A stretch of 64,000 nt of DNA, taken from assembly GCA_036874045.1 (NCBI GenBank), contig CM072337.1:9920001-9984000 (forward strand), in the 5' to 3' direction. Each line of letters begins with the position of its first letter. Position 1 is the first letter of the stretch. Of this stretch, positions 1 through 10,585 are shown piece by piece. This stretch comes from Cymodocea nodosa (lineage: Eukaryota; Streptophyta; Magnoliopsida; Alismatales; Cymodoceaceae). The translations under genes were made by a program, and so were the position numbers. The notes under the pieces are model-generated. The model saw only the letters and a program-made list of their open reading frames with translations. It had not been told where the DNA came from and did no database searches.

Positions 1-674
1 TGTTGTGTAACTCCACGATGAGGAAGATGACGCCTGAATTCTAGGAAGAGGCAGTGGACACCGCACAATTTCTAAAGGAATCTAAAGAATGGCACATGAG
101 GCAGAAGATTAGAAATACAACAAGAGAGAAAGAGCTACAAAAGGTAGAATTAGAACTCTTTAACTTGAGAAAAATTTTGGTTGAATTAGAAATACAGATA
201 CCACAAATAATGGAGACACGAATTAGAGTGGCAACTGAAATTGCATTAAGTAAAGAAAGAAAGATACGGCCAAACAATGAAGTAGCCCTAGAATTAATCC
301 AACATAAGTCCCGGCTCTAGTTCAAGAGACGAATCTGTAAACAAGCTAAATGGGTGATCTGGGAGCAAGAAAGGAAAGAAAATGAAGAAAAGGTAACTGA
401 AGGACAAGAGGAGTCGACTACTGAAAGACCTGTACCTAAGGAGCAACAGCTTGGACCTTCAATTCCACCATTTAAGCCATTGGCACGAGCAGAAATGATG
501 GGGCCTTCGACCGAAGAAGAGATAAGAGAATTTGTAGAACTGGTTCAAGTTGGGAAGAACCAAGGAGAATCAGAAGATTTGGTAGTGGCTAAAGCACACC
601 TAGTGTTTGATGCACTTTACAAAAAGAGGGCTGCAGAAAAGTTGAAAGCCTAATATAAAATCAAATTGGAACAA
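1..674 (+). mobile_element. Family A gypsy copy C, 3' ORF region, left part
   Basis: This is the 3' half of a large Athila/Tat-like Ty3/gypsy element that begins left of the window. It aligns in opposite orientation with 57690-58400 of copy D. Copy C is cut at 674/675 by element 1 and resumes at 7910. The bases on each side of the insert (AACAA at 670-674, AACAG at 7910-7914) look like a 5-bp target duplication. Copy D runs through the same site without an insert. The coding content is decayed. Confidence 0.8.
54..653 (+). pseudogene. Coiled-coil, acidic ORF of family A (copy C)
   Basis: Fossil coding region of a family A 3' ORF. The visible residues are rich in Glu, Lys and Gln with heptad-like Leu spacing (for example KELQKVELELFNLRKILVEL), which suggests a coiled coil. 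A Pro/Glu-rich linker and a short helical segment (EEEIREFVELVQVGKNQ) follow. The same protein is recognisable on the minus strand at about 57700-58400 in copy D, so it belongs to the element. It lies between pol and the env-like ORF. I know no named domain for it. A structural part of the env-like polyprotein is possible but unproven. Confidence 0.55.
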
Positions 675-967
675 TGTTCGTGTTTTCCTAGCACTACACT
701 AGAAAAACTTGGATTTGTTACTTCTATTTTTACTTAGTTAATTTATCTTTATGCCTATTCTTTCTTTTAGAAGTAAACAAACAACCTTTAATACAATTTA
801 GATATTAATTCCAATTTGTACTTTAACTGCAAGTGCACAATGTCTATTGTATCAATGTGCAAGTACAGGTCGATCCCATAGGGAATTGCTAACGAATTTA
901 AGAAATGTTTGATTGTAAACAATTCAAATTTATATTCAATAAGCACTCCGTTGAGTTATAGTTAACT
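675..967 (-). repeat. 3' LTR fragment of element 1
   Basis: Contains only the terminal (U5-side) 293 bp of the LTR. It begins TGTTCG on the plus strand, matches 6082 onward closely, and stops matching inside the first GTTGAGTTA inverted repeat near 967. From there the sequence continues with the post-pol spacer. The junction is therefore a large internal deletion rather than a normal 3' LTR start. Confidence 0.8.
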
Positions 968-1110
968 ATTACTATTTTATCCGCGGTCTTAGCTATAGTA
1001 CTTTGTTGTGTTACAGGTAACTCAACGGAATAAGCTCGTTGACTAACTCAAGACTTAATGGAGTATGCTCGTTGAGTTAAGCGTAACTCAACAGACTCCC
1101 CGTACAAGCA
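968..1110. repeat. GTTGAGTTA/TAACTCAAC inverted-repeat cluster after pol
   Basis: Short imperfect inverted repeats built from GTTGAGTTA and TAACTCAAC, each pair able to form a hairpin of about 9-11 bp. The block aligns with 58540-58690 in copy D. In D it sits between the post-pol spacer and the coiled-coil ORF, which places it in the element's internal region. Confidence 0.65.
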
Positions 1111-1158
1111 ATTATAATAATAAAAATATTACAGAGAATAGTTTTTCTGTTTTTTTAC

Positions 1159-1480
1159 AGGTTTAACTGATACTATGCTTCGGTCAGACCTAAATATTTT
1201 TTATTTTTTATTATTTTACTTTCAGTTGAATCGATACTATGTTTCGGTAAAATCAATATTTTTTCTGAAAATTAATATACAATTTTTTTTCGGTTTAACC
1301 GATACTATGCTTCGGTCAGACCAAAATATTTTTTATTATTTTTTTACTTTTCTTTCGGTTGAATCGATACTATGTTTCAGTAAAACCAAATTTTTTTTAA
1401 TGTTCCGGTCATACCGACGCTATGCTTCGGTCAGACCTAAATATTTTTAATTTTCCAGTCATACCGATGGATCCAGTCGG
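1159..1480 (-). repeat. Tandem CGGTTGAACCG/GATACTATG repeats downstream of pol
   Basis: Four to six degenerate copies of a unit of about 35-100 bp. Each contains GATACTATG flanked by CGGTT-aACCG and TTCGGTCAGACC, separated by T-rich spacers. The same repeat occurs at 58740-59050 in copy D, also downstream of integrase. It is therefore a family A non-coding spacer rather than a gene. The apparent open frames here are low-complexity. Confidence 0.7.
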
Positions 1481-1518
1481 TTGAACCGCAACTATTTTTA
1501 TGTTTTATATATATTTTT

Positions 1519-1520
<2 letters not shown>

Positions 1521-1549
<29 letters not shown>

Positions 1550-1550
1550 A
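1521..1550. repeat. (TA)n microsatellite
   Basis: Run of alternating T and A of about 24-30 bp within the spacer downstream of integrase in element 1. Confidence 0.85.
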
Positions 1551-1858
1551 ACATAAAAACTGATTTCTTACTAAGTAAAACTCGAGTAGTCCTCTACTCT
1601 GACTCTGACTTCTTCTATAATTCTAAAGGAGTTTTTTGGTGTTTTCAGAATAGGTTTAAGTCTTTGTTCATTTACTTTAAATATATTTTGATTTTTAAGA
1701 TTTTCAATTTAAATAGCTCCATAAGGATAAACATTTCGAACTATGTATGGTCCTGCCCATCTAGATCTTAATTTTCCTAGATGGTTATGGAGTCTAGCCA
1801 TATAAAGATATACTTCTTGTCTTATTTCAAAGTTTTTAGGAATAATTTTTCTATCATG

Positions 1859-3325
1859 CTAGAATTTAATTTTCTCTTTTTCTCTTACAGTCTTTGAATA
1901 AGCTTCATTTCTAAATTCTTCTAATTCAATTAGTTGCAATTTCCTATTTTCAGCAGCTTGATTTAAATTAGTGTTTAGAGTTTTTAATGCCCAATAAGCT
2001 TTATGTTCTATTTCAGCAGGTAAATGACAACTTTTTCCATATACTAGCCTAAAAGGTGACATACCTAAGCTCGTTTTATAAGCAGTTCTATAAGCCCAAA
2101 GTGCATCAATCAATCTATTAGCCCAATCTGTTCTAGTAGGATTTACTACTTTTTCCAAGATTAATTTAATTTGTTTGTTTGCACTTTCTACTTGTCCACT
2201 TGTTTGCAGATGATATGATGTTGCAATTTTGTGGTTTATTCCATATTTCTTCATTAAGGCTTCAAAACTTCTATTACAGAAATGAGTTCCTCTATCACTG
2301 ATAATAGCTTTAGGTATTCCAAATCTGGCAAATATATTTGTTCTTATAAATTGTATTACCACTTTGTTGTCATTAGTTTTTGTAGGAATAGCTTCTATCC
2401 ATTTTGATACATAATCCACCCCCAACAATATGTAATTAAATTGATTAGATATAGGAAATGGACCCATAAAATCTATTCCCCATACATCAAAGATTTCAAC
2501 CTCAACAATAGGATTAAGAGGCATCATATTCCTCTTTGATATTCTTCCTATTTGTTGACATCTTAAACAACTTAAGCAATATTTATGAGCATCTTTGAAT
2601 AGTGTTGGCCAATAAAACCCACATTGCAGAATTTTTGTAGCAGTTTTCCTTGAACCAAAATGTCCTCCACAAGCTTGGTCATGACAGAAAGACAATATGC
2701 TCGAATATTCAGTTTCTGGAACATACCTCCTTAAAACCAGATCAGGACATTTCTTAAATAAGTAATGGTCTTCCCAATAGTAATATTTAACTCTTGAGCT
2801 AAACTTTTCTAAAGCAAACACAACAGCTAATAATTCTTTTTCAGTAGTTGTGTAATTAACTTGAGCATCATTTAAGGTTTTGCTTGCATAATGAATCACT
2901 CTAGGAGATTTTTCTATTTTTTGTCCTAATAGTGCTCCTACAGTAAAATCAAAAGCATCGCACATTAATTCAAATGGATGGTTCCAATTAGGTGCTTGAA
3001 TTATAGGAGTTGAAATTAAGCTAGTCTTAAGTCTGAAAAATGATTCCTTGCAATTTTTATCAAAGTTAAATGGAACATCTTTTAATAGATTAGTTAAAGG
3101 TCTAGCTATCTTGCTAAAGTCTTTAATAAATCTATAAAAATCAGCATATCCTAGAAATGATCTAATATCTTTTACTGATTTAGGTTCTAGTAGATTAGAA
3201 ATTACTTCTATTTTAGCTTTATCTACTTCCAACCCTTTTTTAGAAACAAAATGCCCTAAGACTTTCCCTTGTTTAACCATGAATTGACATTTTTCCCAAT
3301 TTAAAACTAGATTTTTTTTGCACAC
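1859..3325 (-). pseudogene. Family A pol: RNase H and integrase region (element 1)
   Basis: Fossil coding region. Visible parts in order are the end of RT and its connection ([17 protein letters not shown]), Ty3-type RNase H ([29 protein letters not shown]), the integrase HHCC zinc-binding region ([10 protein letters not shown] ... [11 protein letters not shown]), the integrase core ([35 protein letters not shown]) and a C-terminal segment ([20 protein letters not shown]). These motifs and their order are typical of Athila/Tat Ty3/gypsy elements. Copies with clear homology lie at 59386-60756 and 28594-29331. The region is decayed. Confidence 0.9.
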
Positions 3326-4907
3326 AGTGTTTTAATATTTGGTCTAAATTGCTTAAACACACTTCATATGAGTTGCCATATACAGTAAAATCATCCATAA
3401 ATATTTCTAAAAATTCATCAGTCATTCTAGTAAATATGCCCTTCACACACCTTTGAAAGGTAGCTAGTGCATTGCATAATCCGAATGACATTCTTTTAAA
3501 AGCATAAGTTCCATTAGGACAGGCGAAAGTTGTTTTCTCTTGATCCTCTAATGCTACTGGAATTTGATTATACCTTGAATACCTGTCTAGGAAACAAAAA
3601 TATTCTTGCCCTGCTAATCTTTTCAACATTTGATCTATAAAAGGTAAGAGAAAATGATCTTTCCTAGTCACAGCATTCAGCTTTCTATAGTCTATACATA
3701 CTCTCCAGCCTGATTGAATTCTAGTAGGTATCAAGTCTTGACTTTCATTCCTAATAACTGTTAATCCTGATTTCTTGGGAACTACATGGATTGGACTAAC
3801 CCACGAGCTATCAGAAATCGGATATATTATATCATTATCTAACCATTTAACTATTTCCTTCCTGACTACTTCCTTAAGGTTTGGATTTAATCTCCTCTCA
3901 GGAATTCTAATAGGTTTAGCATTTTCTTCGAAATATATGTGGTGACAGCATAAAGTTGAACTTAACCCTTTTATATCAGTCATAGTCCATCCTATTGCTT
4001 CTTTATAACTTTTTACTACATCTTTTAATTTAGCTATTTGATCCTCTTTCAAATTTGAAGCAATAATGATTGGACAAGTCCGTTTATCTTCCAAAAATAT
4101 ATAGGTTAATTCAGGAGGTAAATGTTTTAATTCTAAATGCTGCCCATCAGAAGCTAGAGCTCCTAATTGAACATCATCATTTTTTAAATTAATTTCTTCC
4201 TGATCTCCTTCTATATTTATGCTTTTACTTTCTTCTAAAGTTTCAGAATTGATTTGCCAATTTAATTCTTCTTGAATCACATCATCTAACCTATCTCCTT
4301 CATCCTCTAAAAAGTTTATGGTATGCAAGGACATTTCTAACTCCTCAAACCTTTCTGGTTTGAAAATATTTAATTGAGTATCCTCATTACCATATGCTAA
4401 CTTCATTACTCCAGTTTTACAATTTATAGCAGCCCCTAATGTTGGTAAAAATGGTCTTCCCAAAATTAAAGATGTATCACTATTTTTATGCTTAATTTGT
4501 TGGGAATCCAAAATTACAATATCAATAGGATATATAAAATTCTTGATTTTAATTAAGACATCCTCTATTTTTCCTCTAGGGTATCTTATACTTCTATCAG
4601 CTAATTGAATAACCGTACTAGTAGGAGTTAAGCCTTCTAATCTTAAGGATGCAAATATATCACTTGGCATAACATTTATACCTGCACCTAAGTCTATTAA
4701 GGTTCTTTCTAGAATGGTATTTCCTATGGTGCATGATATAATAGGGATTCCAGGATCAGATAACTTTTTAGGAATTTGTGGCAGAAATAGGGAACTATTT
4801 TGCTCAGCTAAAAAGACCTTTCTATGAACTTTTCGCTCTCTTTTCTTAGTACACCAATCCTTCAGAAATTTTGCACAAGGTGGCATATTCTGCAATAGAT
4901 CTAACAA
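3273..4907 (-). pseudogene. Family A pol: protease and reverse transcriptase region (element 1)
   Basis: Fossil coding region. It begins with the conserved pre-protease segment of Athila/Tat elements (LLQNMPPCAKFLKDW), then the retropepsin-like protease (SCTIGNTILERTLIDLGAG; INVMPSDIF; LADRSIRYPRG; ILGRPFLPTLGA). Reverse transcriptase follows with GWRVCIDYRKLNAVT, YSRYNQI, FKRMSFGLCNA and the catalytic box FMDDF. Its closest relative in the window is 60769-62186 in copy D. Copy B begins the same protein at the right edge (about 63900-64000). Confidence 0.92.
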
Positions 4908-4952
4908 AGGAATGTTAACTTGTACTTTTTCAAAAATTTCTTTGATTTTTTC

Positions 4953-5960
4953 TTATTTTTCAGGAATTGTTTGTTGTAATCTTTCAGGATAGGGTGCTAA
5001 AGATTTTGATTTCAAAGACTCTTTTTCTTTCAGTTGATTTGTTTGATTATTTTTAGCTTCAATTGCAGATTCAGATTGTTCTTCAGTGATTTCTAGATTT
5101 TCAGCTATTACATTTTCATTATCATTTTGATTTTTACTCTTGTCCGCCTTCATATCATTTTCATTTTGAGTTCTTGGTGGTATATTAGTTCCAAATCTTA
5201 ATGTTACACATACATCTTCCAGATTTTCGTTACTTTCATGATGTTTTTGTATATCATTTTCGTGATTATGATCTTCAATTGTTTTTAGTTTTAAAGTGCA
5301 TTCTTTAAATTCTCTTACATTTGTGTTTTCTGTTTGTTGTATATTTTACAAGTTGTGCAGGTTTATAGCATTATAATTTTCATTGTCTTGTTGTAAAACT
5401 TGTATTTTCATTGCATTTTTGTCTAATGCTTTTAATTTTGTTTCCAAATCATCTAATTTCATTGCATTCAATTTTTGATCAATTTTCTTTATGGCTTTTT
5501 CAGTTTCATAAATTATATCCTGTTTAGGTTCTGAATATGCCTCCTTATAGTTTAATTGGTTGACTTCTTGTGGTTGACACACAAAGTATTCCAGTTTGTC
5601 CAGATTTTGCTCTATACTATGCTCCAGTCTGTCATAGCTATCCCAAACTTCAGTGTCTCTCATCATATTACACATTCTATACTGACCATCAATTGGGTAA
5701 ACTATAGGATTCTCATACTCGACTCTATTATATTGAGGATAATTCATTTGTTGTTCATGGGATCTATCAATCTGTAAATGTCTCAATTTCAAACAATCAG
5801 AAATGTCGTGTCCTTCAAAATTGCAGAATTCACATATGCTAATTAAAGGTTTCAGAAATCTTTGAGCATAAGCATATGCCATATTCTCAATTACAGAAGA
5901 AATCACACAACTCTGACTATTAAAATGAAACAGCTCTAACAGTTGCTTATATCTATTCAA
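4953..5960 (-). pseudogene. Family A first ORF: zinc knuckle without capsid (element 1)
   Basis: Fossil coding region starting about 100 bp after the primer site. It carries one CCHC knuckle (CEFCNFEGHDISDC), an Asn/Gln/Tyr-rich stretch, a long Lys/Glu-rich helical region (EKAIKKIDQKLNAMKLDDLE) and an acidic Asn/Gln tail, then runs on toward protease. No capsid (Retrotrans_gag) domain lies between the primer site and the knuckle. The same short arrangement occurs in copies B (62930-63861) and E (49430-50148). The capsid domain of this family appears instead at 10586-11490. Its likely role is nucleocapsid or RNA binding. Confidence 0.8.
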
Positions 5961-6057
5961 TTCAATTCAGTTCAATTCAATTCAATTTAGTTCAATTCAA
6001 TTCAATTTAATTCAATTCAGTTCAATTCAATTCAATTCAATTCAATTCAATTCAATT
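5956..6057. repeat. (AATTG)n pentanucleotide array in the element 1 leader
   Basis: About twenty near-perfect TTCAA units (AATTG in element orientation) lie between the primer site and the first ORF. Copy B has only two or three units at the same place (62912-62926), so the array expanded in or near element 1. Confidence 0.9.
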
Positions 6058-6074
6058 CCCTAGCAACGGCGCCA
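6057..6074 (-). other. Primer binding site, tRNA-Asp type (element 1)
   Basis: Reverse complement reads TGGCGCCGTTGCTAGGGA. This is a near match to the complement of the plant tRNA-Asp 3' end, the primer used by Athila-type elements. It lies 7 bp inside the LTR end at 6082. Confidence 0.85.
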
Positions 6075-6081
6075 TAAAACT

Positions 6082-7909
6082 TGTTCGTATTTTCCCAGCA
6101 CTACACTAGAAAAACTTGGATTTGTTTCTTCTATTTTTACTTAGTTAATTTATCTTTATGTCTATTCTTTCTTTTAGAAGTAAACAAACAACCTTTAATA
6201 CAATTTAGATATTAATTCCAATTTGTACTTTAACTACAAGTGCACAGTGTCTATTGTATCAGTGTGCAAGTACAAGTCGATCCCATAGGGAATTGCTGAC
6301 GAATTTAAGAAATGTTTGATTGTGAACAATTCAAATTTATATTCAATAAGCACTCCGTTGAGTTACAGTTAACTCAACAGACTAAGTTCGTTGAGTTATG
6401 GCTAACTCAACGGACTATCCTCGTGGACTTAAGTTAACTCCACGAGCCTGTCTCTTCTTTATAATACTGCTATTTACAAAGGAATTCGGCCAACCATTGG
6501 GCTATTCCACAGATTGTAAATAACATCAATTAAGCTTTTTAATGCTAGTTAACATTGGATTTATCATTATGCAATACTAACATTTAGATGATTCAAACAG
6601 TAACCATTAAAATCTTTAAGTTGTTTTGTACGAACCAATTTAAGTAAACTGTAAAATTAAAACTAACATACAACAATCATAAAACTGATACAGATAACAT
6701 TAATCACGATACAACACAAATAATACAACACTCAAATACAACATACAAACAAAGATAAATTATTTTTGGTATTTTTGTTTTGATGTGAACATGGAAATGG
6801 GCGAAAGGTGAAATGTAAAGTAATTTCACTTGACAGTAAATACTTCTGACACTACTTGCAACACGATTACACCATTGAAAATTGAACCACTTACAATTCT
6901 GTCTCCTCTCCCTATAGAATCGTGAGTCCAGAATTGCAGGATGATCTCCTCTTCAGCATACAGGCATCAACCAGAAGCCAAGGCTAAAAGCTTTACAATC
7001 TCCTGAAATATGAGTCGACGCTTGGTGAAAATGTCTTCCCTTCTCGTGATGCGATCACTCCTTACAGTGGTTGTCAGGCACTATGTTTGGCTCGGAATTG
7101 ACCTGACATCCGACAAGTATCCTCACAGACCTCCGATGATTGGTGATTATGGTGGTGATACTTCGGAGAACCGCCGATACTGTCTGTAGAAAGCTCGGTG
7201 CTCCTCCTCTGTATACACTGGCCGTCCATCGATCACACTCTTTCCTTTTTCTTCTTTTCTTTTATATTTCTTCAGTGGTAACTGCTTCTGCTTGAATGAT
7301 CGGTTGGATTTCCTTCCTTCAGATCAACGGCGATGATTTCTTTCTCCCTGCGTGATACGTGCGAACGTGGTTTTTCCTTCCAACTGTCTGTTCCTACAAC
7401 CGCTACAGTGGCATATTAGAAAATATATAGTTCGTGGAGTTACAGATAACTCAACGGACTTCCTTCGTTGATTTAACTATAAAACACATGCAAAAATAAC
7501 AACTTAAGTTTATAATGCTAACTTAACGCGTTGCCTTAGTGTATTTTCATGTAACTCAACGCGTGCAGTTATACTAACTTAACAAGTTATAACGTAAGTA
7601 AATCTACCAGCTCTCAACACGTGTCAACAGCAGTTTAAACATAAAATAACATTTCGAAGAGTTACAGGTATAACTATCCGATGCTCAGATGAATTTTCGA
7701 ATACTTAAGAATTTCACAGCTTGCAATTTACCGACAGTTCATAAATGTACTAAATTAACATTAATTCCCCAAAATTAAGCAGATTCTTCAATTAAAGCAT
7801 ATAATAGTGCAATTATAACATAATGGCTTAATTCTCATATGATAAGCTAAATATTATGCAATTAACCATCATTTAACCGTTAATAATATGCACTTTTTCA
7901 TTCTAGACA
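6082..7909 (-). repeat. 5' LTR of element 1
   Basis: This 1828-bp LTR runs on the minus strand from TGTCTAG (7909) to CGAACA (6082) and is flanked by the primer site. It includes the U5-side conserved block (6241-6268, TGCACA...TGTGCA hairpin), GTTGAGTTA inverted repeats (6355-6460) and GGATAGTTA-like repeats (about 7660-7720). It is shorter than the 2.16-kb LTRs of copy C. Because element 1 is minus-strand, this is its upstream LTR. Confidence 0.85.
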
Positions 7910-7914
7910 AACAG

Positions 7915-8480
7915 CATCATGATGCTACTGCCAGAACTACTGCCAAACCTGCTGCAAAAGGAGATGAAGCTGGCCTTCGAGACCTGTAATTATAGGAGAA
8001 GTTAAACAAGAAGAGCTAGTACCTGTGGCTCGAAGGCTTGCAGAGCCTATTTTTGTAGATTTAATTTCAGAAGATGAAGAGGAAGAACAGGCACAACTAA
8101 TCAGAAAAAAGAAAGGAAAAGAAAAAGTGCCTGAATATGAGGAAATTAAATCTGAAGTACCAATTTTTACAGGGCCTGTGGAGTAGATTTTTATTAACCT
8201 GCTATCCGATTCTGAGGAGGAGCAAGATGAGCAAAGAAAAGAAAAAAATCAGGTTGAAATTTGTCTGCAGCTTGTATAAGAAGAAATAGAAATTATGGTA
8301 GAAATTGAATTGCCTGTGACTCTATCCCAATCTGTTACAGAATCAGAAAGAACAGTAACAGAATAGATTAGTAGTTAGGAGGAAAAAAAAAGAGTAGAAA
8401 ATGAAGAGGCTGAAAGAAGCCATTTGGACAAAAATAATTTCATAGATTCCACTGAAGAACAAGAAACTCTTCAGTAATTT
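7915..8480 (+). pseudogene. Acidic Glu/Gln-rich linker region (copy C)
   Basis: Fossil coding region between the coiled-coil ORF and the env-like domain. It is low-complexity, with repeated Glu-rich runs and recurrent phrases such as EPIFVDLI and E(D/E)EEEQ. The aligned stretch in copy D (about 57050-57690, minus) has the same composition. No domain is recognisable. It probably forms a disordered part of the env-like product. Confidence 0.5.
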
Positions 8481-9482
8481 ATGGAGAGAATTCAAGATAG
8501 AGTGGAGAGTTCTGCCGGCTCACCACCACAAACAGAAACAGAAATTCAGGAATCTGTAGAAAATATTCAAATGCAGCCTATAAAAGAGGAAGAGCAAGAG
8601 CAAACCCCTCTAGAGCAACAAAGTCACCTTCCTGACTCGACTGAAACAACAATTTTGAATGAAGTACATTTTTGTAGTCAAGAAGCTTATACCAAATATC
8701 AAGAAATAAGGGGTTACAACATTATTTACAGTAGACTAGTAAATTAGGATGGAATGCAAGAAATCAAAGAATTATTTGAATTCCAAGGTCTACTGCAATT
8801 TATATCTCAAGAAAGAGGGCATGCAGTATATGAGAATTTAGTGCCCTGTTTCTATGCAAATTTGAGAGAAAGAGAAGGATGATTAATTTCAAACGTGGAG
8901 GAAGCTGATGTACAGATAACACCAGAGCTTCTCCATAACATTTTTGGTTTAAAGAATGAAGGAACAAAAATTTTGGAAGATACAACTATAGTTGAATAGA
9001 CTGAACAGCAAATTAAGGATTGTTTAGCTATCAATCCTGGTGTGTCATTATTAAATAGATTGAAGCATTTAAATGGTAAAGCACACATGGTAGCTAACAT
9101 TCTGATTAAGAATGTTTATCAACGAGAAGGCCATGACATAGAATTAAGTCAATTTGTCAAATGGGCCACATATGCAGTTGTAAATAAGATCCAAATAAAT
9201 TGGTCTGTAGTTTTTATCTCCAAGCTGAAAACAGTGAAGAAGAAATTATTTTATGGAGATTTGATTCCACTACTGATGATGGACTGTATCGATTTCACTA
9301 AAAGGACATCAAAAAGGATCAGATCAAGAACCATTTCAGTGAAAGAATACAGAAATTTTGTAGCTACAGAACTAGCTATACATTCTAGAGGAATTACAGG
9401 AGCAGTAGAGAGGGTTAATCAATTAGAGCTTCAATTAAAAAAACTCCACAAGGAAGTAGATGAACTTAGGCATAGAGATTAA
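8481..9482 (+). pseudogene. Athila env-like ORF (copy C)
   Basis: Fossil coding region. After an acidic N-terminus it shows HFCSQEAYTKYQEI, YANLRERE, ELLHNIFGLKN, and a helical core (LNGKAHMVANILIKNVYQ; HDIELSQFVKWATYAVVNKI), ending in a Leu/Glu/Lys heptad region (VNQLELQLKKLHKEVDELR). The pattern matches the plant domain family often labelled ATHILA ORF-1 / putative plant transposon protein. That domain occupies the env position downstream of integrase in Athila elements. Copy D carries the homologue at 56100-57000. I saw no clear signal peptide or transmembrane span, so 'env-like' refers to position and family only. Confidence 0.7.
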
Positions 9483-9899
9483 ATTGTATTGTTCGTCTAC
9501 TTGTGTAAAATTGTATAAAATTGTATGATGTACTTTTAATGTAATTGATTCATATTAATGAATGTAAATTTTTTAGATGCAATTTTCATACGTGTTTTGG
9601 ATGTGAAATGAATGGAATTTATTGAATATTATATAATTTGTGAAACTTTATGAATGAATATGTAACAGATTTACAATTTGCTGAATGACAGGATAACTAC
9701 TTAAAAATTTCTACATGTTATAAGGTAAAATGTAAATTCTGCATAACATAAAATGACCTGCTAGTTAAATCTTTATATAATGCTTAGATTTAAATGTATT
9801 TTAATTAGAATGATGCATTAATGACATAGATTTAACTTTATTACAGTTAGCAGAATGAAAAAAAAAAAAAGAATAGAGAGGAACTTACGAGAGTAAAAC
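9483..9899. other. Non-coding AT-rich spacer (copy C)
   Basis: AT-rich sequence with a poly(A) run near 9858-9870. No ORF or RNA gene is recognisable. It corresponds to 55680-56100 in copy D. Confidence 0.6.
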
Positions 9900-10110
9900 T
9901 TAGATGTTGCTAAGTGTTAACTCAACGAAGTAAGTCTGTTGAGTTAACCGTAACTCCACGAGGTCAGTAATATAATATAAAGTCACTCCGTTCAGTTATC
10001 TGTAACTCAACGAAGTTAGTCCGTGGAGTTAGCAACAGTAACCGACTGTATTCTGTTGAGTTTTCTATAACTCAACGAGGTTAGTTCGTAGATTAAGCAG
10101 AATGGTTATT
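9900..10110. repeat. GTTGAGTTA/TAACTCAAC inverted-repeat cluster before the capsid/F-box unit
   Basis: Four to five pairs of TAACTCAACG and CGTTGAGTTA in tandem, some with the variant TAACTCCACG, forming potential hairpins. Copy D has the equivalent cluster at 55470-55660. The cluster lies between the env-like ORF and the conserved leader. Confidence 0.75.
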
Positions 10111-10124
10111 CTTTTAACCACGAA

Positions 10125-10400
10125 CGAAGCTTCGTCGGTTTAGCAGTTACCAAAATTTGAAATTAGTGGTAGTACATGTACCCGTATAAACAGGAACAAC
10201 GATGCACGTTGCAAGACACGTTATTGTAATGAGATTTATTCACTTTATGGATGCACAATATATATATAAAACAGAATGTTATTTACGAGTTACCAACACT
10301 TTTAAAAGTAAGGAGAATGCGTTGGAGGAAAAGGAAGGAGAAGCAGCTGATTCAACTTCATCCGACAAAAAATATTTATTGAATGGAAAGCTTCAGACTG
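10125..10400 (+). other. Conserved leader upstream of the F-box unit (copy C)
   Basis: Aligns almost without gaps to the reverse complement of 55185-55450 in copy D, then stops matching exactly at 10400/10401, where GTATGT begins. A short frame (10202-10408) is open but weakly protein-like, so the block may be a 5' leader exon. Its conservation next to a splice-like boundary is the main reason to list it. Confidence 0.55.
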
Positions 10401-10585
10401 GTATGTAATTAATCTTCTACTATTTATTTATGAGCACATGGACTCGTTCTCTAAGCACTAAACAATTAGTAAGAACACTTACCTAGGAATTTTCATTACA
10501 GAGGAGTACTGAAAAATTTTCTAAACTGAACTTTAACGAAATTCTTTGGGGTGTAGCTAACATTTCTTTAAAAGAGAACGTAGAG

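Larger units (their letters stand above)
675..7909 (-). mobile_element. Family A gypsy element 1, nested in copy C
   Basis: Minus-strand Ty3/gypsy element of the Athila/Tat branch. It has a 5' LTR (6082-7909), a tRNA-Asp-type primer site (6057-6074), a zinc-knuckle ORF, protease, RT, RNase H and integrase (down to 1859), the post-pol spacer, and the end of a 3' LTR (675 to about 967). The family's 3' ORFs and most of the 3' LTR are missing. By eye, the 293 bp shared by the two LTRs show 11 differences, 10 of them transitions. That suggests an insertion of roughly one to two million years ago if plant intergenic rates near 1e-8 apply. The element is broken in several places. Confidence 0.85.

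Noticed and set aside
1175-1771. Two open frames of about 90 residues downstream of integrase
   Set aside because: Low-complexity Phe/Tyr/Ile-rich translations of T-rich tandem repeats; not conserved as protein in copy D.
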